Shown here: positions 17,172 through 25,807 of the stretch, in pieces
Layout of the letters: every line of letters starts with the position of its first letter
How positions within the stretch are numbered: position 1 is the stretch's first letter
Assembly: GCF_001282725.1 (NCBI RefSeq)
Contig: NZ_LN876586.1
Coordinates: 127,005-191,004 of the forward strand
DNA from: Inediibacterium massiliense
Lineage (GTDB): Bacteria > Bacillota > Clostridia > Peptostreptococcales > Thermotaleaceae
Length of the DNA stretch: 64,000 bases
Direction: 5' to 3'
Notes under the pieces: model-generated
Told to the model about the DNA's origin: nothing
What the model saw: the letters and a program-made list of their open reading frames with translations, nothing else
Databases searched by the model: none
Made by a program: the position numbers and the translations under genes

Positions 17172-18179
17172 ATGAAAATTACAATTAAAGATATTGCAAG
17201 GTTAGCACAAGTATCAACAGCAACCGTTTCAAAAGTAATTAATAATAAAGATGAACATATTAGTGATCCTACAAGAAAAAAAATACTAAACATTATGAAT
17301 GAATATAACTATATTCCAAATACAGCGGCAAGAAGTCTTGTGACAAAGAAAACAAATACCATTGGACTGATTATTCCTGATATACGAAATCCATTTTTTC
17401 CCGAACTTGCCAGAGGGGTAGAGGATCAAGCAAATGAATCAGGGTATAATGTGATTTTATGTAATACAGATGATGATGAAGAGAAGGAAGAAAAATGTGT
17501 AAGTATGCTTATTGAAAAAATGGTAGATGGCATTATTTTTACTGCTTCATCTAAAAGAACAGGAGAATTTCGTCGTTTTAAAAACAATAAAATCCCTATT
17601 ATTTTAGTCGATAGAGATCTTGATTTAAAGCATATAAAAGGAAAAATAACAGTAGATAATAGAAATGGAGCTTATGAAGGAGTTAAGCATTTGATTACAT
17701 GTGGATACGAAGAAATCCTTTTCTTATCAGGACCTTATACATCTTATACGTCTGTTGAAAGGTTAGAGGGATATAAAAAAGCCTTAAAAGAATATTCTAT
17801 ACCATATAAAGGAGAGAATATCATAGAAGGAACCTATCAAAGAGGATGGGGATATGAAATTATCAAAAAACTTTTAGGAGAAAAAAGAAAATTTGATGGT
17901 TTGTTTTGTGGAAATGATTTGATTGCTATAGAAGCTATAAAGGCTTTGCAAGAAGAAGGTATAAAAGTCCCATATGAAGTAGGCGTGGTAGGGTTTGATG
18001 ATATTTATATGAGTAGCCTGATTGATCCTTCTTTGACAACCATTAAACAACCTATTTATGAAATGGGATATAAAGCCGTGCAAATGCTTATAAATACTTT
18101 ACAAGGACATATAAATAATCCGCAAAATATTTTATTAGAGACTCAATTGATCATTCGAAATTCTACTGTGAAGAAATAA
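17172..18179 (+). CDS. rbsR: LacI-family transcriptional regulator, ribose operon repressor
   Basis: This 335-residue protein has an N-terminal LacI helix-turn-helix (ITIKDIARLAQVSTATVSKV) and the hinge region NYIPNTAARSLVTKKT. The periplasmic-binding-like effector domain contains NTIGLIIPDIRNPFF, VVGFDDIYMSSLIDP and TTIKQPIYEMG. Its position as the first gene of rbsRKDACB and the double operator at the promoter support a ribose-responsive autorepressor. RBS AGGGAGGA precedes the ATG. Confidence 0.9.
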   Translation: MKITIKDIARLAQVSTATVSKVINNKDEHISDPTRKKILNIMNEYNYIPNTAARSLVTKKTNTIGLIIPDIRNPFFPELARGVEDQANESGYNVILCNTDDDEEKEEKCVSMLIEKMVDGIIFTASSKRTGEFRRFKNNKIPIILVDRDLDLKHIKGKITVDNRNGAYEGVKHLITCGYEEILFLSGPYTSYTSVERLEGYKKALKEYSIPYKGENIIEGTYQRGWGYEIIKKLLGEKRKFDGLFCGNDLIAIEAIKALQEEGIKVPYEVGVVGFDDIYMSSLIDPSLTTIKQPIYEMGYKAVQMLINTLQGHINNPQNILLETQLIIRNSTVKK

Positions 18180-18191
18180 GGAGGCAATATT

Positions 18192-19106
18192 GTGGGAAAA
18201 ATTACAGTGATCGGAAGCATGAATATGGATTTAGTAGCAAACGTAGATCATATGCCCAAGACAGGGGAGACTATTATAGGAAAATCTTTTGAAGAAATTC
18301 CTGGAGGAAAGGGCGCCAATCAAGCTGTAGCTATGGCTAGATTAGGTGGTCAGGTGAATATGATTGGAAAACTTGGAGATGACGGCTTTGGAAAAACTCT
18401 TTTAAAAGGACTTCAAAAAGATGAAATTTCTGTAGAGGGTGTACAAATAGAAGAAAATACTCCTTCAGGAGTGGCACTTATTACTGTAAGTAAGGAAGCG
18501 CATAATTCAATTATTGTTGTTCCAGGAGCAAATTTTAAATTAAAAAAAGAAGATATAGATAGAAATATACAAATTATCAAAGAGTCAGATTTTTTAGTTC
18601 TTCAATTAGAAGTTCCAATAGATACAGTTAAGCATTCATTAAAGCGTGCTAAAGACTTAGGGGTATATACAATCTTAAATCCTGCACCTGCACAAAAACT
18701 AGATAAAAGTATTATTGAAAATGTAGATCTTTTAATTCCTAATGAAACAGAGCTTGAAATATTAAGCGGAATAGAAATAAATAACGAAGAAGATGTAATT
18801 AAAGCTTCAAAGAGCTTGATAGAAAAGGGAGTAGAATCTTTGATTGTTACATTAGGAGAAAAAGGGTCTATGTATATAGATGAAAAAGGATTTAAAAAAT
18901 TTAAAGCCCATAAAGTAAAAGCAGTAGATACTACAGCAGCAGGAGATAGTTTCATAGGAGGAGTATGTGTTTCCTTATCAGAAGGAAAGACTATAGAAGA
19001 AGCAATAGGATACGGATCAAAGGTAGGAGCTTTAACTGTAACAAAAAAAGGAGCACAAAGCTCTCTTCCTTATAAAGAAGAAATAGAAGCACTCAAGGAG
19101 GCATAA
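18192..19106 (+). CDS. rbsK: Ribokinase
   Basis: This 304-residue PfkB-family kinase phosphorylates D-ribose to ribose 5-phosphate. Diagnostic pieces are [20 protein letters not shown], the [16 protein letters not shown] ribose-binding segment, [17 protein letters not shown] and [12 protein letters not shown] with the catalytic Asp. Translation starts at GTG behind AAGGAGG, 12 bases after the rbsR stop. It converts the sugar delivered by RbsABC and isomerised by RbsD. Confidence 0.95.
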   Translation: MGKITVIGSMNMDLVANVDHMPKTGETIIGKSFEEIPGGKGANQAVAMARLGGQVNMIGKLGDDGFGKTLLKGLQKDEISVEGVQIEENTPSGVALITVSKEAHNSIIVVPGANFKLKKEDIDRNIQIIKESDFLVLQLEVPIDTVKHSLKRAKDLGVYTILNPAPAQKLDKSIIENVDLLIPNETELEILSGIEINNEEDVIKASKSLIEKGVESLIVTLGEKGSMYIDEKGFKKFKAHKVKAVDTTAAGDSFIGGVCVSLSEGKTIEEAIGYGSKVGALTVTKKGAQSSLPYKEEIEALKEA

Positions 19107-19108
19107 AA

Positions 19109-19528
19109 ATGAAAAAGACAACTTTAATTCATAGTGAAATTTCTTATATGATTTCTCAAATGGGACATACAGACAAACTAACTATTGCTGATAGTGGACT
19201 GCCTATTCCTAATGAAGTAAAAAGAATAGATCTAGCACTTAGAAAAGGAATACCTAGCTTTATGGATACTCTAGATACGATTTTAGAGGAATTAAAAGTG
19301 GAGGAAGTAATTGTTGCAAAGGAAATGGAGACAGCAAGTCCTATTCTTTATGAAAAATTTATGAGAAAAATTTACGAAGTAGAAGAAAATGAAAATACAA
19401 AAATAAAAATTACAAAAGTAGATCATGAGACTTTTAAGGATATGACAAAAGAATCAAAAGGAATTGTGAGAACAGGAGAACATACTCCATATGCAAATGT
19501 AATCTTAAAATCAGGTGTTGTATTTTAA
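19109..19528 (+). CDS. rbsD: D-ribose pyranase
   Basis: This 139-residue protein converts beta-D-ribopyranose to the furanose form used by ribokinase. The N-terminal [24 protein letters not shown] contains the catalytic His and Asp region. The C-terminal [20 protein letters not shown] is the family's ending. It starts two bases after rbsK and is followed at once by rbsA. Length is slightly above the usual 131-132. Confidence 0.95.
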   Translation: MKKTTLIHSEISYMISQMGHTDKLTIADSGLPIPNEVKRIDLALRKGIPSFMDTLDTILEELKVEEVIVAKEMETASPILYEKFMRKIYEVEENENTKIKITKVDHETFKDMTKESKGIVRTGEHTPYANVILKSGVVF

Positions 19529-19534
19529 GGAGAG

Positions 19535-21037
19535 ATGGGAATGAATAAACCTATATTTGAAATGAAGGGGATTATAAAAGAATTCCCAGGGGTAAAAGCT
19601 TTAGATGGTGTAGATCTTAAAATTCATCAAGGAAGAGTAATGGCTCTACTTGGAGAAAATGGGGCAGGAAAATCTACTCTTATGAAAATATTAAGTGGTG
19701 TGTACACAAAAGATCAAGGTCAACTTATTTATAATGGAGAAGAAATTCATTTAAAAGGCCCAAAAGATGCCCAAGATCTTGGAATCAGTATTATTCATCA
19801 GGAATTGAATTTAATTCCTCATTTAACTATTGGAGAGAATATATTTTTAGGAAGAGAACCTGTAAACTCATTTAAAAAAATAGACTGGAAAAAGCTTTAT
19901 CAAGATAGTGAAAAATTGTTAAAAAAACTCAAAGTAGATAAAGATCCTAGACAAAAGGTTTCTCAGCTAAGTGTTGGTCAGCAGCAAATGGTTGAAATTG
20001 CAAAGGCTATTTCTTTAAATACAAAAATTATTATTATGGATGAACCGACAGATGCTCTAACAAAAAAAGAAACAGAAAGTTTATTTGAAGTAATTGATGA
20101 ATTAAAAAAAGATGAAAAAGGAATTGTTTATATATCTCATAGACTTGAGGAAATTTTTAGGATGTGTGATGATGTGACGGTTTTAAGAGATGGAAAGTTT
20201 ATTGGGGAAGATGAAGTGAAAAATTTAGAAGAAAATCAATTAATAGAAATGATGGTAGGCAGAAAGCTTACAGAGCAATTTCCTAGAATTCCTGCACAAA
20301 AAGGAGAAATGTCCTTAGAAGTAAAGAATCTGTCTAATGAATATATAAAAGGTATTGATTTTACATTAAGAAAAGGAGAAATTCTTGGAATTTCAGGACT
20401 TATGGGCTCTGGAAGAACAGAGCTTGCAAAGACTTTATATGGAGCGATTCAAAAAAGTTCAGGAGAAATCTATATAGAAGGAAAAAAAGTAGAAATAAAA
20501 TCCCCTCAACAAGCTTTACAAAAAGGAATTGCTTATGTATCAGAGGATCGAAAAGGAGATGGATTAATTTTAGGACTTTCTGTAAAAGAAAATATGACTA
20601 TATGTTCTTTGAAAAAATTTGAGGAGTTTTTATTAAAAATTAGTCCTAAAAAAGAAAAAGAAGCTGTAAAAAAATATATTGATCACATGAATATAAAAAC
20701 TCCTAGTGAAAATCAAAGAATTAAAAATTTAAGTGGAGGAAATCAGCAAAAAGTTTCTATTGCAAAAGGACTGATGACAAAACCTAAAATTTTAATATTA
20801 GATGAACCTACTAGAGGAGTGGACGTAGGAGCAAAAAAAGAAATATATGATTTAATTAATGAATTTAAAAAAGAGGGTATGAGCATTATTATGATTTCTT
20901 CAGAGATGCCAGAGGTATTAGGCATGAGTGATCGTATTTTAGTTATGTATCAAGGAACAATTAGTGGAGAATTTTCTATAGAAGATGCTTCCCAAGAAAA
21001 AATTATGAAATGTGCTGTAGGTATAAAGGAGGCTTAA
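19535..21037 (+). CDS. rbsA: Ribose ABC transporter ATP-binding protein
   Basis: This 500-residue double ATPase has an N-terminal domain with Walker [10 protein letters not shown], signature [14 protein letters not shown] and Walker [12 protein letters not shown]. The C-terminal domain has the normally degenerate Walker A (GLMGSGRTE), signature [14 protein letters not shown] and [14 protein letters not shown]. This matches RbsA/MglA-type sugar importers. An ATG at 19541 is an alternative start. It pairs with RbsC and RbsB downstream. Confidence 0.94.
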   Translation: MGMNKPIFEMKGIIKEFPGVKALDGVDLKIHQGRVMALLGENGAGKSTLMKILSGVYTKDQGQLIYNGEEIHLKGPKDAQDLGISIIHQELNLIPHLTIGENIFLGREPVNSFKKIDWKKLYQDSEKLLKKLKVDKDPRQKVSQLSVGQQQMVEIAKAISLNTKIIIMDEPTDALTKKETESLFEVIDELKKDEKGIVYISHRLEEIFRMCDDVTVLRDGKFIGEDEVKNLEENQLIEMMVGRKLTEQFPRIPAQKGEMSLEVKNLSNEYIKGIDFTLRKGEILGISGLMGSGRTELAKTLYGAIQKSSGEIYIEGKKVEIKSPQQALQKGIAYVSEDRKGDGLILGLSVKENMTICSLKKFEEFLLKISPKKEKEAVKKYIDHMNIKTPSENQRIKNLSGGNQQKVSIAKGLMTKPKILILDEPTRGVDVGAKKEIYDLINEFKKEGMSIIMISSEMPEVLGMSDRILVMYQGTISGEFSIEDASQEKIMKCAVGIKEA

Positions 21038-21044
21038 ACAAAGT

Positions 21045-21977
21045 ATGAATAAAAAATTACTCATGAAATTTAAATCTATTATAGGACTCATTGTTTTTTC
21101 CCTCATTGTTTCTTTACTGAGTCCTAGATTTTTGACATTACCCAATATACTCAATGTATTAAGACAAACTTCAATTAATTCTATTATTGCAGCAGGTATG
21201 ACTTTTGTTATTTTAACAGGAGGAATAGACTTATCTGTAGGTTCTATTTTAGCTTTTTCTGGTGCTGTATCTGCATATCTTATTTCATCAGGAGTCCATG
21301 TGTTTTTATCTGTAGCCATCGCTTTAGTGATTGGTGTGTTAGCAGGATGTTTTAGTGGAATGATTATTAGTAAGGGAAAAGTTCAGCCCTTTATTGCAAC
21401 TTTAGTTACAATGACTGTTTTAAGAGGAGCAACTTTAGTTTTTTCTGATGGAAAGCCTATTACATTAGCAGGAGATCAGACCTCTGAGTTGTTTTCAAAT
21501 ATTGGAGGAGGATATTTCTTAAAAATTCCTATTCCAGTTTATTTAATGGTTTTAGTGTTTATCTTATCCTATTATATTTTAACTCAAACAAGAATAGGAA
21601 GATATATTTATGCTTTAGGTGGAAATGAAGAAGCATCCAAGCTTTCAGGACTTAGAGTGTCTAATATTAAACTTTCTGTATATGCCATCAGTGGATTTTT
21701 AGCAGCTTTAGCAGGAATTATTACTACATCAAGAATTTCTTCAGCAGATCCTAATGCAGGGATTGGATACGAATTAGATGCCATTGCAGCTGTTGTATTA
21801 GGAGGAACAAGTCTTGCAGGAGGAGCAGGAAGTGTATTAGGAACCATCATAGGAGCTTTAATTATAGGGATTTTAAACAACGCTTTAAATTTACTCAATG
21901 TTTCTTCGTATTATCAAATGATTGCAAAGGGAGCAGTTATATTAATTGCAGTATTATCTGATCGAAAAGAAAAATAA
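21045..21977 (+). CDS. rbsC: Ribose ABC transporter permease
   Basis: This 310-residue, highly hydrophobic protein of the BPD_transp_2 family has GMTFVILTGGIDLSVGSILAFSG and YALGGNEEASKLSGL as its signature segments. It forms the homodimeric pore for ribose import with RbsA. It begins eight bases after rbsA. A hairpin straddles its stop codon, separating it from rbsB. Confidence 0.94.
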   Translation: MNKKLLMKFKSIIGLIVFSLIVSLLSPRFLTLPNILNVLRQTSINSIIAAGMTFVILTGGIDLSVGSILAFSGAVSAYLISSGVHVFLSVAIALVIGVLAGCFSGMIISKGKVQPFIATLVTMTVLRGATLVFSDGKPITLAGDQTSELFSNIGGGYFLKIPIPVYLMVLVFILSYYILTQTRIGRYIYALGGNEEASKLSGLRVSNIKLSVYAISGFLAALAGIITTSRISSADPNAGIGYELDAIAAVVLGGTSLAGGAGSVLGTIIGALIIGILNNALNLLNVSSYYQMIAKGAVILIAVLSDRKEK

Positions 21978-21993
21978 ATAGTTTATTTTTCTT
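21967..21993 (+). promoter_or_regulatory. Hairpin between rbsC and rbsB
   Basis: AAGAAAAATAAA (21967-21978) and TTTATTTTTCTT (21982-21993) form a perfect 12-bp, wholly A/U-rich stem with a 3-base loop over the rbsC stop codon. There is no long T tail. It could act as a partial terminator or an mRNA-stability element that raises rbsB over rbsAC; this is inference. Confidence 0.45.
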
Positions 21994-22078
21994 GAAAAGG
22001 GATAAAATAACATTGTCATGATGGGTTTGTTTTTTAAAATCCATATATATAAATTATAAAGGAATGGGGGAATTAAAA

Positions 22079-22984
22079 ATGAAAAAGGTAGTATCTATTT
22101 TCATGGTAGCCATTTTGGCTATGGGATTATTAGCAGGTTGTACAGGGAAGCAAGCAGAGCCTCAGAAAGAAGAAGCTAAAAAAATAGGATTGATTATTTC
22201 CACTTTAAACAATCCATTTTTTGTAACATTAAAAGAGGGTGCTGAGGCAAAAGCCAAAGAATTAGGGTATGAGTTAATTGTATTAGATTCGCAAGATAAG
22301 TCAGAGAAGGAACTTTCTAATATGGAAGATATGGTAACAAGAGGCGTTTCAGCTATTATGATCAATCCAACAAACTCTGATACAGTAGGAAATGCCATTA
22401 AGATTTCAAATGATGCAAATATTCCAGTACTTACTCTAGATAGAGGAGCAAAAAGCGGAGAGGTAGTATCTCATATTGCTTCTGATAATGTAGCAGGTGG
22501 AAAAATGGCAGGAGAATACATTGTAGAAAAACTTGGAGAAAAAGGAAAATTAGTAGAGTTAGAGGGAATTCCAGGAGCTTCTGCTACAGTAGATAGAGGA
22601 GCAGGATTTAATGAAGCGATCAAAGGAAAAGAATTAACAGTAGTAGCAAAACAAACTGCAAACTTTAATAGAACAGAAGGTTTGACAGTGATGGAAAATA
22701 TCTTACAAGCACAACCAGAAATCAATGCTGTTTTTGCTCATAATGATGAAATGGCTTTAGGTGCATTAAAAGCTATCGAAGGAACCAAAAGAGACATTAT
22801 GGTTGTTGGTTTTGATGCTACAGAGGATGCAGTTACATCTGTAAAAGAAGGAAAACTTGCTGCAACTGTTGCACAGCAACCAGATAAAATAGGATCTTTA
22901 GGAATAGAAACAGCAGATAAAATAATCAAAGGGGAAAAAGTAGATGACTTTATTCCTGTTGATTTAAAATTAATAACAGAATAA
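22079..22984 (+). CDS. rbsB: Ribose ABC transporter substrate-binding lipoprotein
   Basis: This 301-residue protein has a lipoprotein signal ([21 protein letters not shown], cut before the Cys). The sugar-binding fold contains [41 protein letters not shown] and [13 protein letters not shown]. It captures ribose outside the membrane for RbsAC. I prefer ATG 22079 over the in-frame ATG 22064, because GGAATGGGGGA sits correctly for it and the signal peptide then starts normally. Confidence 0.93.
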   Translation: MKKVVSIFMVAILAMGLLAGCTGKQAEPQKEEAKKIGLIISTLNNPFFVTLKEGAEAKAKELGYELIVLDSQDKSEKELSNMEDMVTRGVSAIMINPTNSDTVGNAIKISNDANIPVLTLDRGAKSGEVVSHIASDNVAGGKMAGEYIVEKLGEKGKLVELEGIPGASATVDRGAGFNEAIKGKELTVVAKQTANFNRTEGLTVMENILQAQPEINAVFAHNDEMALGALKAIEGTKRDIMVVGFDATEDAVTSVKEGKLAATVAQQPDKIGSLGIETADKIIKGEKVDDFIPVDLKLITE

Positions 22985-22990
22985 TAAGAC

Positions 22991-23019
22991 TTTACAAAAA
23001 ACAAAAATAAGAATACAAT
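22991..23019 (+). promoter_or_regulatory. Promoter of the thiamine operon
   Basis: TTTACA (22991-22996) and TACAAT (23014-23019) with a 17-base spacer, ending about 15 bases before the first TPP riboswitch. Confidence 0.6.
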
Positions 23020-23034
23020 GAAAGCAACAAGATA

Positions 23035-23120
23035 GTTTTGCTAGGGGGGCCTTTTGGCTGAGAAGGATTTTTCCTGACCCTTATTACCTGATGCAGGTCA
23101 TACTGACGTAGGGAAGCAAC
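23035..23120 (+). ncRNA. TPP riboswitch, first of a tandem pair
   Basis: The THI-box order is complete: GGGGGGCC, GGCTGAGA, a hairpin arm, CTGACCC, ACCTGATGCAGGTCAT and CGTAGGGAAGC. P1 pairs TTGCT with AGCAA. Transcription would next meet a UUCG-looped terminator. Promoter to aptamer distance is short. Confidence 0.93.
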
Positions 23121-23128
23121 GAGAGATC

Positions 23129-23155
23129 AAGCTTACCTTCGGGTAAGCTTTTTTT
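23129..23155 (+). terminator. Terminator of the first TPP riboswitch
   Basis: AAGCTTACC and GGTAAGCTT pair around a TTCG tetraloop, followed by T7. It lies between the two TPP aptamers. Confidence 0.88.
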
Positions 23156-23180
23156 GTAAGTAAAGCCATAAAATGAATAA

Positions 23181-23266
23181 ACTGGGGAGCTCATAAATGG
23201 GCTGAGAAAGAGATGTGATCTCTGACCCGTATAACCTGATTTGGATAATGCCAACGTAGGGAATCT
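23181..23266 (+). ncRNA. TPP riboswitch, second of a tandem pair
   Basis: A second THI-box contains GGGGAGC, GGGCTGAGA, a variable hairpin, TCTGACCC, ATAACCTGATTTGGATAATG and CAACGTAGGGAA. The P1 stem is less clear than in copy one, and the variable arm differs in sequence, so the pair is not a recent exact duplication. Confidence 0.92.
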
Positions 23267-23278
23267 TTCTGCATGCAA

Positions 23279-23310
23279 AGTGGGAGTTCTCTGAGAATTC
23301 CCACTTTTTT
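23279..23310 (+). terminator. Terminator of the second TPP riboswitch
   Basis: AGTGGGAGTTC and GAATTCCCACT pair (one G-U) with a short loop and a T6 tail, 39 bases before the thiS start. Confidence 0.87.
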
Positions 23311-23348
23311 GTATAATTTATAAAATTTCAATGAAGGGAGGGGAAAAG

Positions 23349-23540
23349 ATGATTGTAAATGGAAAGATGATGAATATTCCACAAATGCATATAGAAGAAT
23401 TTTTGAAACATTTAAATTTAGAAAAAGACAAAATAGTCATAGAAGTCAATGAAAAAATTATTGTAAAGGAAGAGTATAAAGAACATATTCTTAATGAAGA
23501 AGACAAGATAGAAATTGTAAGTTTTGTAGGAGAAGGTTGA
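23349..23540 (+). CDS. thiS: ThiS-like sulfur carrier protein with altered C-terminus (GEG)
   Basis: This 63-residue ubiquitin-like protein begins MIVNGKMMNIPQMHIEEFL. The ending is EIVSFVGEG. ThiS proteins normally end in Gly-Gly, whose last carboxylate is adenylated by ThiF and converted to thiocarboxylate for thiazole synthesis. Here the penultimate residue is Glu (codon GAA, one base from GGA). The start is ATG 23349 behind GGGAGGGG; the upstream in-frame ATG would overlap that ribosome site. The altered tail and the broken neighbours suggest the gene is losing function. Confidence 0.8.
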   Translation: MIVNGKMMNIPQMHIEEFLKHLNLEKDKIVIEVNEKIIVKEEYKEHILNEEDKIEIVSFVGEG

Positions 23541-23541
23541 T

Positions 23542-23909
23542 ATGAACATATTTGTGAATGAAAAAAGCTAGAAGTAAAGAGTGATGCAACTGTATTTCAT
23601 GTGAAAAATTTTTATAAAAACGATGCAGATATTATGATACGAAATGGATTTCCAATCAAGGAAGATCAAAAATCAAAAGAAGGAGACCACATTATTCTTA
23701 TAAGGAGAGCAGAACTTAGAGAAAACCTAATTCCTCTTGGAGTTACAAAAGTTTCTGCAGGAGTTACTACAGAGGTGGGGGGACATAGTGCAGAAGATAA
23801 GGGAGATGGACAGTTTGACATATCAGATACAAGAAGTGTAGAAGAAATGAAAAAAGCCATATTAGAAAAAGGATATCAGCCTATATTAAAAGACTGGATG
23901 ATTATATAA
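23542..23909 (+). pseudogene. Fused remnant thiF'-'thiH with frameshift; thiG missing
   Basis: The region starts ATGAACATATTTGTGAATG, then shifts frame in a run of six A (23561-23566); one added A would join it to the frame at 23568. Read through, the first 50 codons resemble the ThiS-like N-terminal domain of family-2 ThiF (DADIMIRNGFPIKEDQKSKE). They then change abruptly at about RRAELREN into the C-terminus of 2-iminoacetate synthase ThiH (LIPLGVTKVSAGVTTEVGGH, QFDISDTRSVEEM, GYQPILKDW). The adenylation domain of ThiF and the radical SAM domain of ThiH are absent. In the usual order thiS-thiF-thiG-thiH a single deletion would also remove thiG. Some translation from 23601 is possible, but the product lacks every catalytic domain. 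Confidence 0.75.
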
Positions 23910-23922
23910 AGGAGATGAAAGT

Positions 23923-25233
23923 ATGTATACAACTCAAATGGATGCTGCTAAACGAGGGATTATTACTAAAGAAATGGAAATTGTATCAAAAAAGGAGAAT
24001 ATAGAAGTAGATATTTTAAGAAAACTTATTGCAGAGGGAAAAGTAATTATTCCTGCCAATAAAAATCACAAATCATTAGATCCTGAAGGAGTAGGAGAGG
24101 GACTTAAAACGAAGATCAATGTAAATTTAGGTATTTCTAAAGATTGTTGTGATATAGAAAAAGAACTTGAAAAAGTAAAGGTAGCTTTAGATATGAAAGC
24201 AGAGGCTATTATGGATTTGAGTTCTTATGGTAAAACAGAAGAATTTAGAAGAAAATTAATTAAAAGATCAAGTGCTATGATAGGGACTGTCCCTATATAT
24301 GATGCGGTAGGCTTTTATGATAAGGAATTAAAAGATATTACTGCAAAAGAATTTTTAGATGTAGTAAGAAAACATGCAAAGGATGGAGTAGATTTTGTAA
24401 CCATTCATGCAGGGCTGAATAAAAATACCGCAGAAACTTTCAAAAGAAATAAAAGACTTACGAACATTGTATCTAGAGGTGGATCATTGCTTTATGCATG
24501 GATGGAGCTAAATAATCAAGAAAATCCATTTTATGAATATTATGATGAGCTATTAGATATTTGTGGGGAATATGATGTAGCATTAAGTTTAGGAGATGCA
24601 TGTCGACCAGGAAGTATTAATGACTCTACGGATGCAAGTCAAATACATGAATTAATGGTCTTAGGAGAACTTACCTTAAGAGCATGGGAAAAAAATGTTC
24701 AAGTAATGATTGAAGGACCAGGACATATGGCAATTAACGAAATTCAGGCTAATGTATTATTAGAAAAGAAGCTTTGCCATGGGGCTCCCTTTTATGTACT
24801 AGGGCCTATTGTTACAGATATAGCGCCTGGATATGATCATATTACAAGTGCCATTGGAGGAGCTTTAGCTGCAAGCTGTGGAGTAGACTTTTTATGCTAT
24901 GTTACACCAGCAGAACATTTAAGACTACCAACCTTAGAGGATATGAAGGAAGGAATTATTGCAACAAAGATTGCAGCTCATGCTGGAGATTTAGGAAAGA
25001 ATATAAAAGGTGCAAGAGATTGGGACCATGCTATGAGTACAGCAAGACAAAAGCTAGATTGGGAAAGTATGTTTTCACTTGCTATCGATGAAGAAAAAGC
25101 CAGAAAATATAGAAAAGAATCTATGCCTGCTCATGAAGATAGTTGTACCATGTGTGGAAAAATGTGTTCTATGAGAAATATGAATAAAGTGATGGAAGGA
25201 AAAAATATTAATATGTTAAGAGATGAGGATTAA
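23923..25233 (+). CDS. thiC: Phosphomethylpyrimidine synthase ThiC
   Basis: This 436-residue radical SAM enzyme converts aminoimidazole ribotide to HMP-phosphate, the pyrimidine half of thiamine. [25 protein letters not shown]-type [31 protein letters not shown] and the C-terminal CX2CX4C cluster ([12 protein letters not shown]) are all intact. This is the short clostridial form. RBS AAAGGAGATG precedes it. It is the only gene of this operon that looks fully functional. Confidence 0.95.
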   Translation: MYTTQMDAAKRGIITKEMEIVSKKENIEVDILRKLIAEGKVIIPANKNHKSLDPEGVGEGLKTKINVNLGISKDCCDIEKELEKVKVALDMKAEAIMDLSSYGKTEEFRRKLIKRSSAMIGTVPIYDAVGFYDKELKDITAKEFLDVVRKHAKDGVDFVTIHAGLNKNTAETFKRNKRLTNIVSRGGSLLYAWMELNNQENPFYEYYDELLDICGEYDVALSLGDACRPGSINDSTDASQIHELMVLGELTLRAWEKNVQVMIEGPGHMAINEIQANVLLEKKLCHGAPFYVLGPIVTDIAPGYDHITSAIGGALAASCGVDFLCYVTPAEHLRLPTLEDMKEGIIATKIAAHAGDLGKNIKGARDWDHAMSTARQKLDWESMFSLAIDEEKARKYRKESMPAHEDSCTMCGKMCSMRNMNKVMEGKNINMLRDED

Positions 25234-25496
25234 ATGTTATTTTTAATTACCAATAGGAAAATAATGAAATATTCTTTTGAAGAAATTATAGAAAAAATAA
25301 ATTATTGATGGTCAATAGTAATTTATATGTGGCAAAAGAAGTGGATGCAGATGGAATAGCTGGCATGTCTTATATGATGGCATCAGATGATCCTTATAAA
25401 TCATCAAAGAAAATAAAAGAAAAAATGTCATATTATTTTGAAAAAAACAATATTTATAATAAAAATAATATTGACAAAATAAGAAGATGTTGGTAG
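25234..25496 (+). pseudogene. Remnant of thiE (thiamine-phosphate synthase)
   Basis: Directly after the thiC stop, ATG 25234 opens a frame reading MLFLITNRKIMKYSFEEIIE, a typical ThiE N-terminus, but it stops at 25306. In another frame, from about 25305, MVNSNLYVAKEVDADGI matches the ThiE helix before the ...ADGIHLG loop. It then runs straight into IAGMSYMMASDDPYKSS, which resembles the C-terminal GIAVMSYIM...NPY segment. About 84 codons remain of a normal 200 or so; the phosphate-binding middle is gone. I read this as at least two internal deletions. The promoter of the next operon lies in its 3' end. Confidence 0.7.
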
Positions 25497-25499
25497 AAT
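25471..25499 (+). promoter_or_regulatory. Promoter of the T-box operon
   Basis: A perfect TTGACA and a TAGAAT separated by 17 bases, overlapping the end of the thiE remnant and about 30 bases before the T-box leader. Confidence 0.75.
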
Positions 25500-25529
25500 T
25501 AACAACAATATAAATATTTATGAAATAAG

Positions 25530-25777
25530 GCGATGAAGGAGAGAAAAATATACTCTTCGTTTCTAGAGAGTCAGTGGGTGGTGTAAACTGATAACAAGGT
25601 ATATATAATATTCACTCCCAAGCTATGAGGTTGAAAAAGCTTTTGAGTAGATCGATTCGATTTGCAACCGTTAAATTGCAAGGTTTAAACCGATAAAGTG
25701 ATGTTTGTATGTATAAACATAAAAAGGGTGGTACCGCGAGAAACGCTTCTCGTCCCTCTAGGGATGAGGAGCTTTTT
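25530..25777 (+). ncRNA. T-box leader, predicted Phe (UUC) specifier
   Basis: The T-box sequence AAGGGTGGTACCGCG lies at 25724-25738. It is followed by the terminator GCTTCTCGTCCC (25745-25756) with GGGATGAGGAGC (25761-25772) and T5. Upstream is a stem I with ATATAC/GTATAT and GGAG/CTCC helices. The triplet preceding the purine before the lower helix is TTC (25611-25613), then ACTCCCAAGC. The tyrS T-box in this window has TAC in the same place before ACTCTGGAGT, which supports the reading. The T-box base (UGGU) suits a tRNA with A73, as tRNA-Phe has. Readthrough needs uncharged tRNA. Confidence 0.85.
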
Positions 25778-25807
25778 ATATATAAAAAAGATAAAGGAGG
25801 AAAATGA

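Noticed and set aside
25305-25496. 63-codon frame as an independent small gene
   Set aside because: Its two parts resemble separate pieces of ThiE, the preceding frame is the ThiE start, and the start has no ribosome site; treated as a pseudogene.
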